A DNA stretch of 64,000 nt from Sphingomonas melonis (GTDB lineage Bacteria; Pseudomonadota; Alphaproteobacteria; Sphingomonadales; Sphingomonadaceae), in assembly GCF_013409985.1 (NCBI RefSeq), contig NZ_JACCBY010000001.1, positions 1,302,001 through 1,366,000 on the forward strand, written 5' to 3'. Every line of letters starts with the position of its first letter. The first letter of the stretch is position 1. Below, piece after piece: positions 63,329-64,000 of the stretch. The notes under the pieces were generated by a model that was not told the origin of the DNA, ran no database searches, and worked only from the letters and a program-made list of their open reading frames with translations. Made by a program: the position numbers and the translations under genes.

Positions 63329-64000
63329 GCCGCTGCACTCCGGGTGCCACGCATCGTGGCGAGGATCTGGTCGCGCGGGCCGTCGAGGATGACGCTGCCC
63401 TGATCGATGACGATGATGCGGTCGACGATGTCGAGCATCCGCATCCGGTGGGTAGCGACGATGATGGTGCGGTCCCGGCTCCACGCGCCGAGCTGCTGGA
63501 TGAAATGGCGTTCGGTCGCCTCGTCCATCGCCGCGGTGGGTTCGTCGAGCAGCGCGACCATCGGCTGGCGGAGCAGCAGTCGCGCGAGCAGCAGCGCCTG
63601 CACCTGTCCGCCGGACAGGCCGCGCCCGCCCTCCTGCACGACATGGCCAAGGCCGTCGCGCAGCCGGCGCAGCATCGCGTCGGCGCCGACCATGGCGAGC
63701 GCGGCCATGATCTCGCTATCCGAGGCGGCGGGCGCGCCGAGCGTCAGGTTCTCGCGCAGCGTGCCGTGGAACAGGCGGCTCGACTGGGTGAGCAGCGCGA
63801 CGTCGCGGCGGACGTCGGCGGGGTCGATCTGGTGCAGCGCGAGGCCGTCGAGCAGCACCTCTCCCGACACCGGTTGCAACATGCCCGACAGGCCCTGGAG
63901 CAGCGTCGACTTGCCGGCGCCGTTGCGGCCGAGCAGCGCGATCCGGTCGCCCGCGGCGATCTCCAGATTGGCGATGCTGAGCGCGGGCGGCGCGTTGGGA
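63325..64000 (-). CDS. Type I secretion ABC ATPase/permease, 5' part outside the window
   Basis: The frame is open to the window edge, so only the C-terminal 224 residues are visible: the nucleotide-binding domain. Walker A is GRNGAGKST, the signature is GRGLSGGQVQALLLARLLL, Walker B is MVALLDEPTAAMD and the switch His is in VATHRMRM. The membrane domain, and any N-terminal C39-like domain, lie beyond base 64000. Overlap with hlyD marks a type I secretion operon; the exported substrate, possibly a large RTX adhesin, is not in view. Confidence 0.92.
   Translation of the reverse strand, partial: PNAPPALSIANLEIAAGDRIALLGRNGAGKSTLLQGLSGMLQPVSGEVLLDGLALHQIDPADVRRDVALLTQSSRLFHGTLRENLTLGAPAASDSEIMAALAMVGADAMLRRLRDGLGHVVQEGGRGLSGGQVQALLLARLLLRQPMVALLDEPTAAMDEATERHFIQQLGAWSRDRTIIVATHRMRMLDIVDRIIVIDQGSVILDGPRDQILATMRGTRSAAA

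Overview
This window is a high-G+C chromosomal segment from an alphaproteobacterium, most likely a Sphingomonas or close relative. Support comes from a GcrA cell-cycle regulator, the atpI-atpB-atpE-atpF'-atpF arrangement with a b' subunit, the hrcA-grpE and dnaK-dnaJ neighbourhoods, the YdbH-YnbE-YdbL trio, and many intergenic palindromes of the kind common in sphingomonads. The assignment is inferred from gene content; no rRNA or tRNA gene was seen. Both edges cut a gene: an autotransporter protease at base 1 and a type I secretion ATPase at base 64000.

Layout. 1-4133: autotransporter serine protease and a fumarylacetoacetate hydrolase-family enzyme. 4533-8386: branched-chain 2-oxoacid dehydrogenase operon (E1 alpha, E1 beta, E2), without an E3 gene beside it. 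8369-12794: small exported protein, cytochrome c lipoprotein, thiolase, enoyl-CoA hydratase, glutathione reductase. 12794-13468: vapBC with a visible operator, then a frameshifted DUF4174 gene. 13891-18989: pgi, lepB-rnc, hemW and a CAP-domain lipoprotein. 19254-21220: GNAT, rdgB and rph. 21302-29668: DUF6438 lipoprotein, hrcA-grpE, brnTA, thrC, a copper chaperone and dnaK-dnaJ, with an RpoH-type promoter before dnaK. 30000-34391: TM2 protein, a 28-residue membrane peptide, thioredoxin-like protein, purB, EF-hand protein and radC. 34467-38210: ydbH-ynbE-ydbL. 38504-41116: Fo ATP synthase operon. 41335-49276: SMR exporter, uvrC, deacetylase and FemAB-like pair, recO, leuB, GT2-GtrA glycosyltransferase. 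49406-54529: PMT-family transferase, a tandem repeat array, then metZ-apaG-lysR-GNAT, each overlapping the next by 4 nt. 54556-61388: beta-lactamase-like hydrolase, ABC-2 permease, gcrA, outer-membrane protein, parE. 61467-64000: an RMF-like reading frame without a usual start, marR, and hlyD plus ABC ATPase of a type I secretion system.

Most of the window is core housekeeping. The accessory layer consists of two toxin-antitoxin modules and a dense set of palindromic repeats of four sequence families, some joined into mosaics. One repeat lies in frame inside the E2 gene and encodes part of its linker, one supplies the ribosome binding site of the E1 beta gene, and one family is tandemly amplified between the PMT gene and metZ. 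Other points worth checking are the apparent CTG start of rnc, the RMF-like frame directly behind marR, a leaderless brnTA promoter, and overlapping divergent start codons at 8774-8782.
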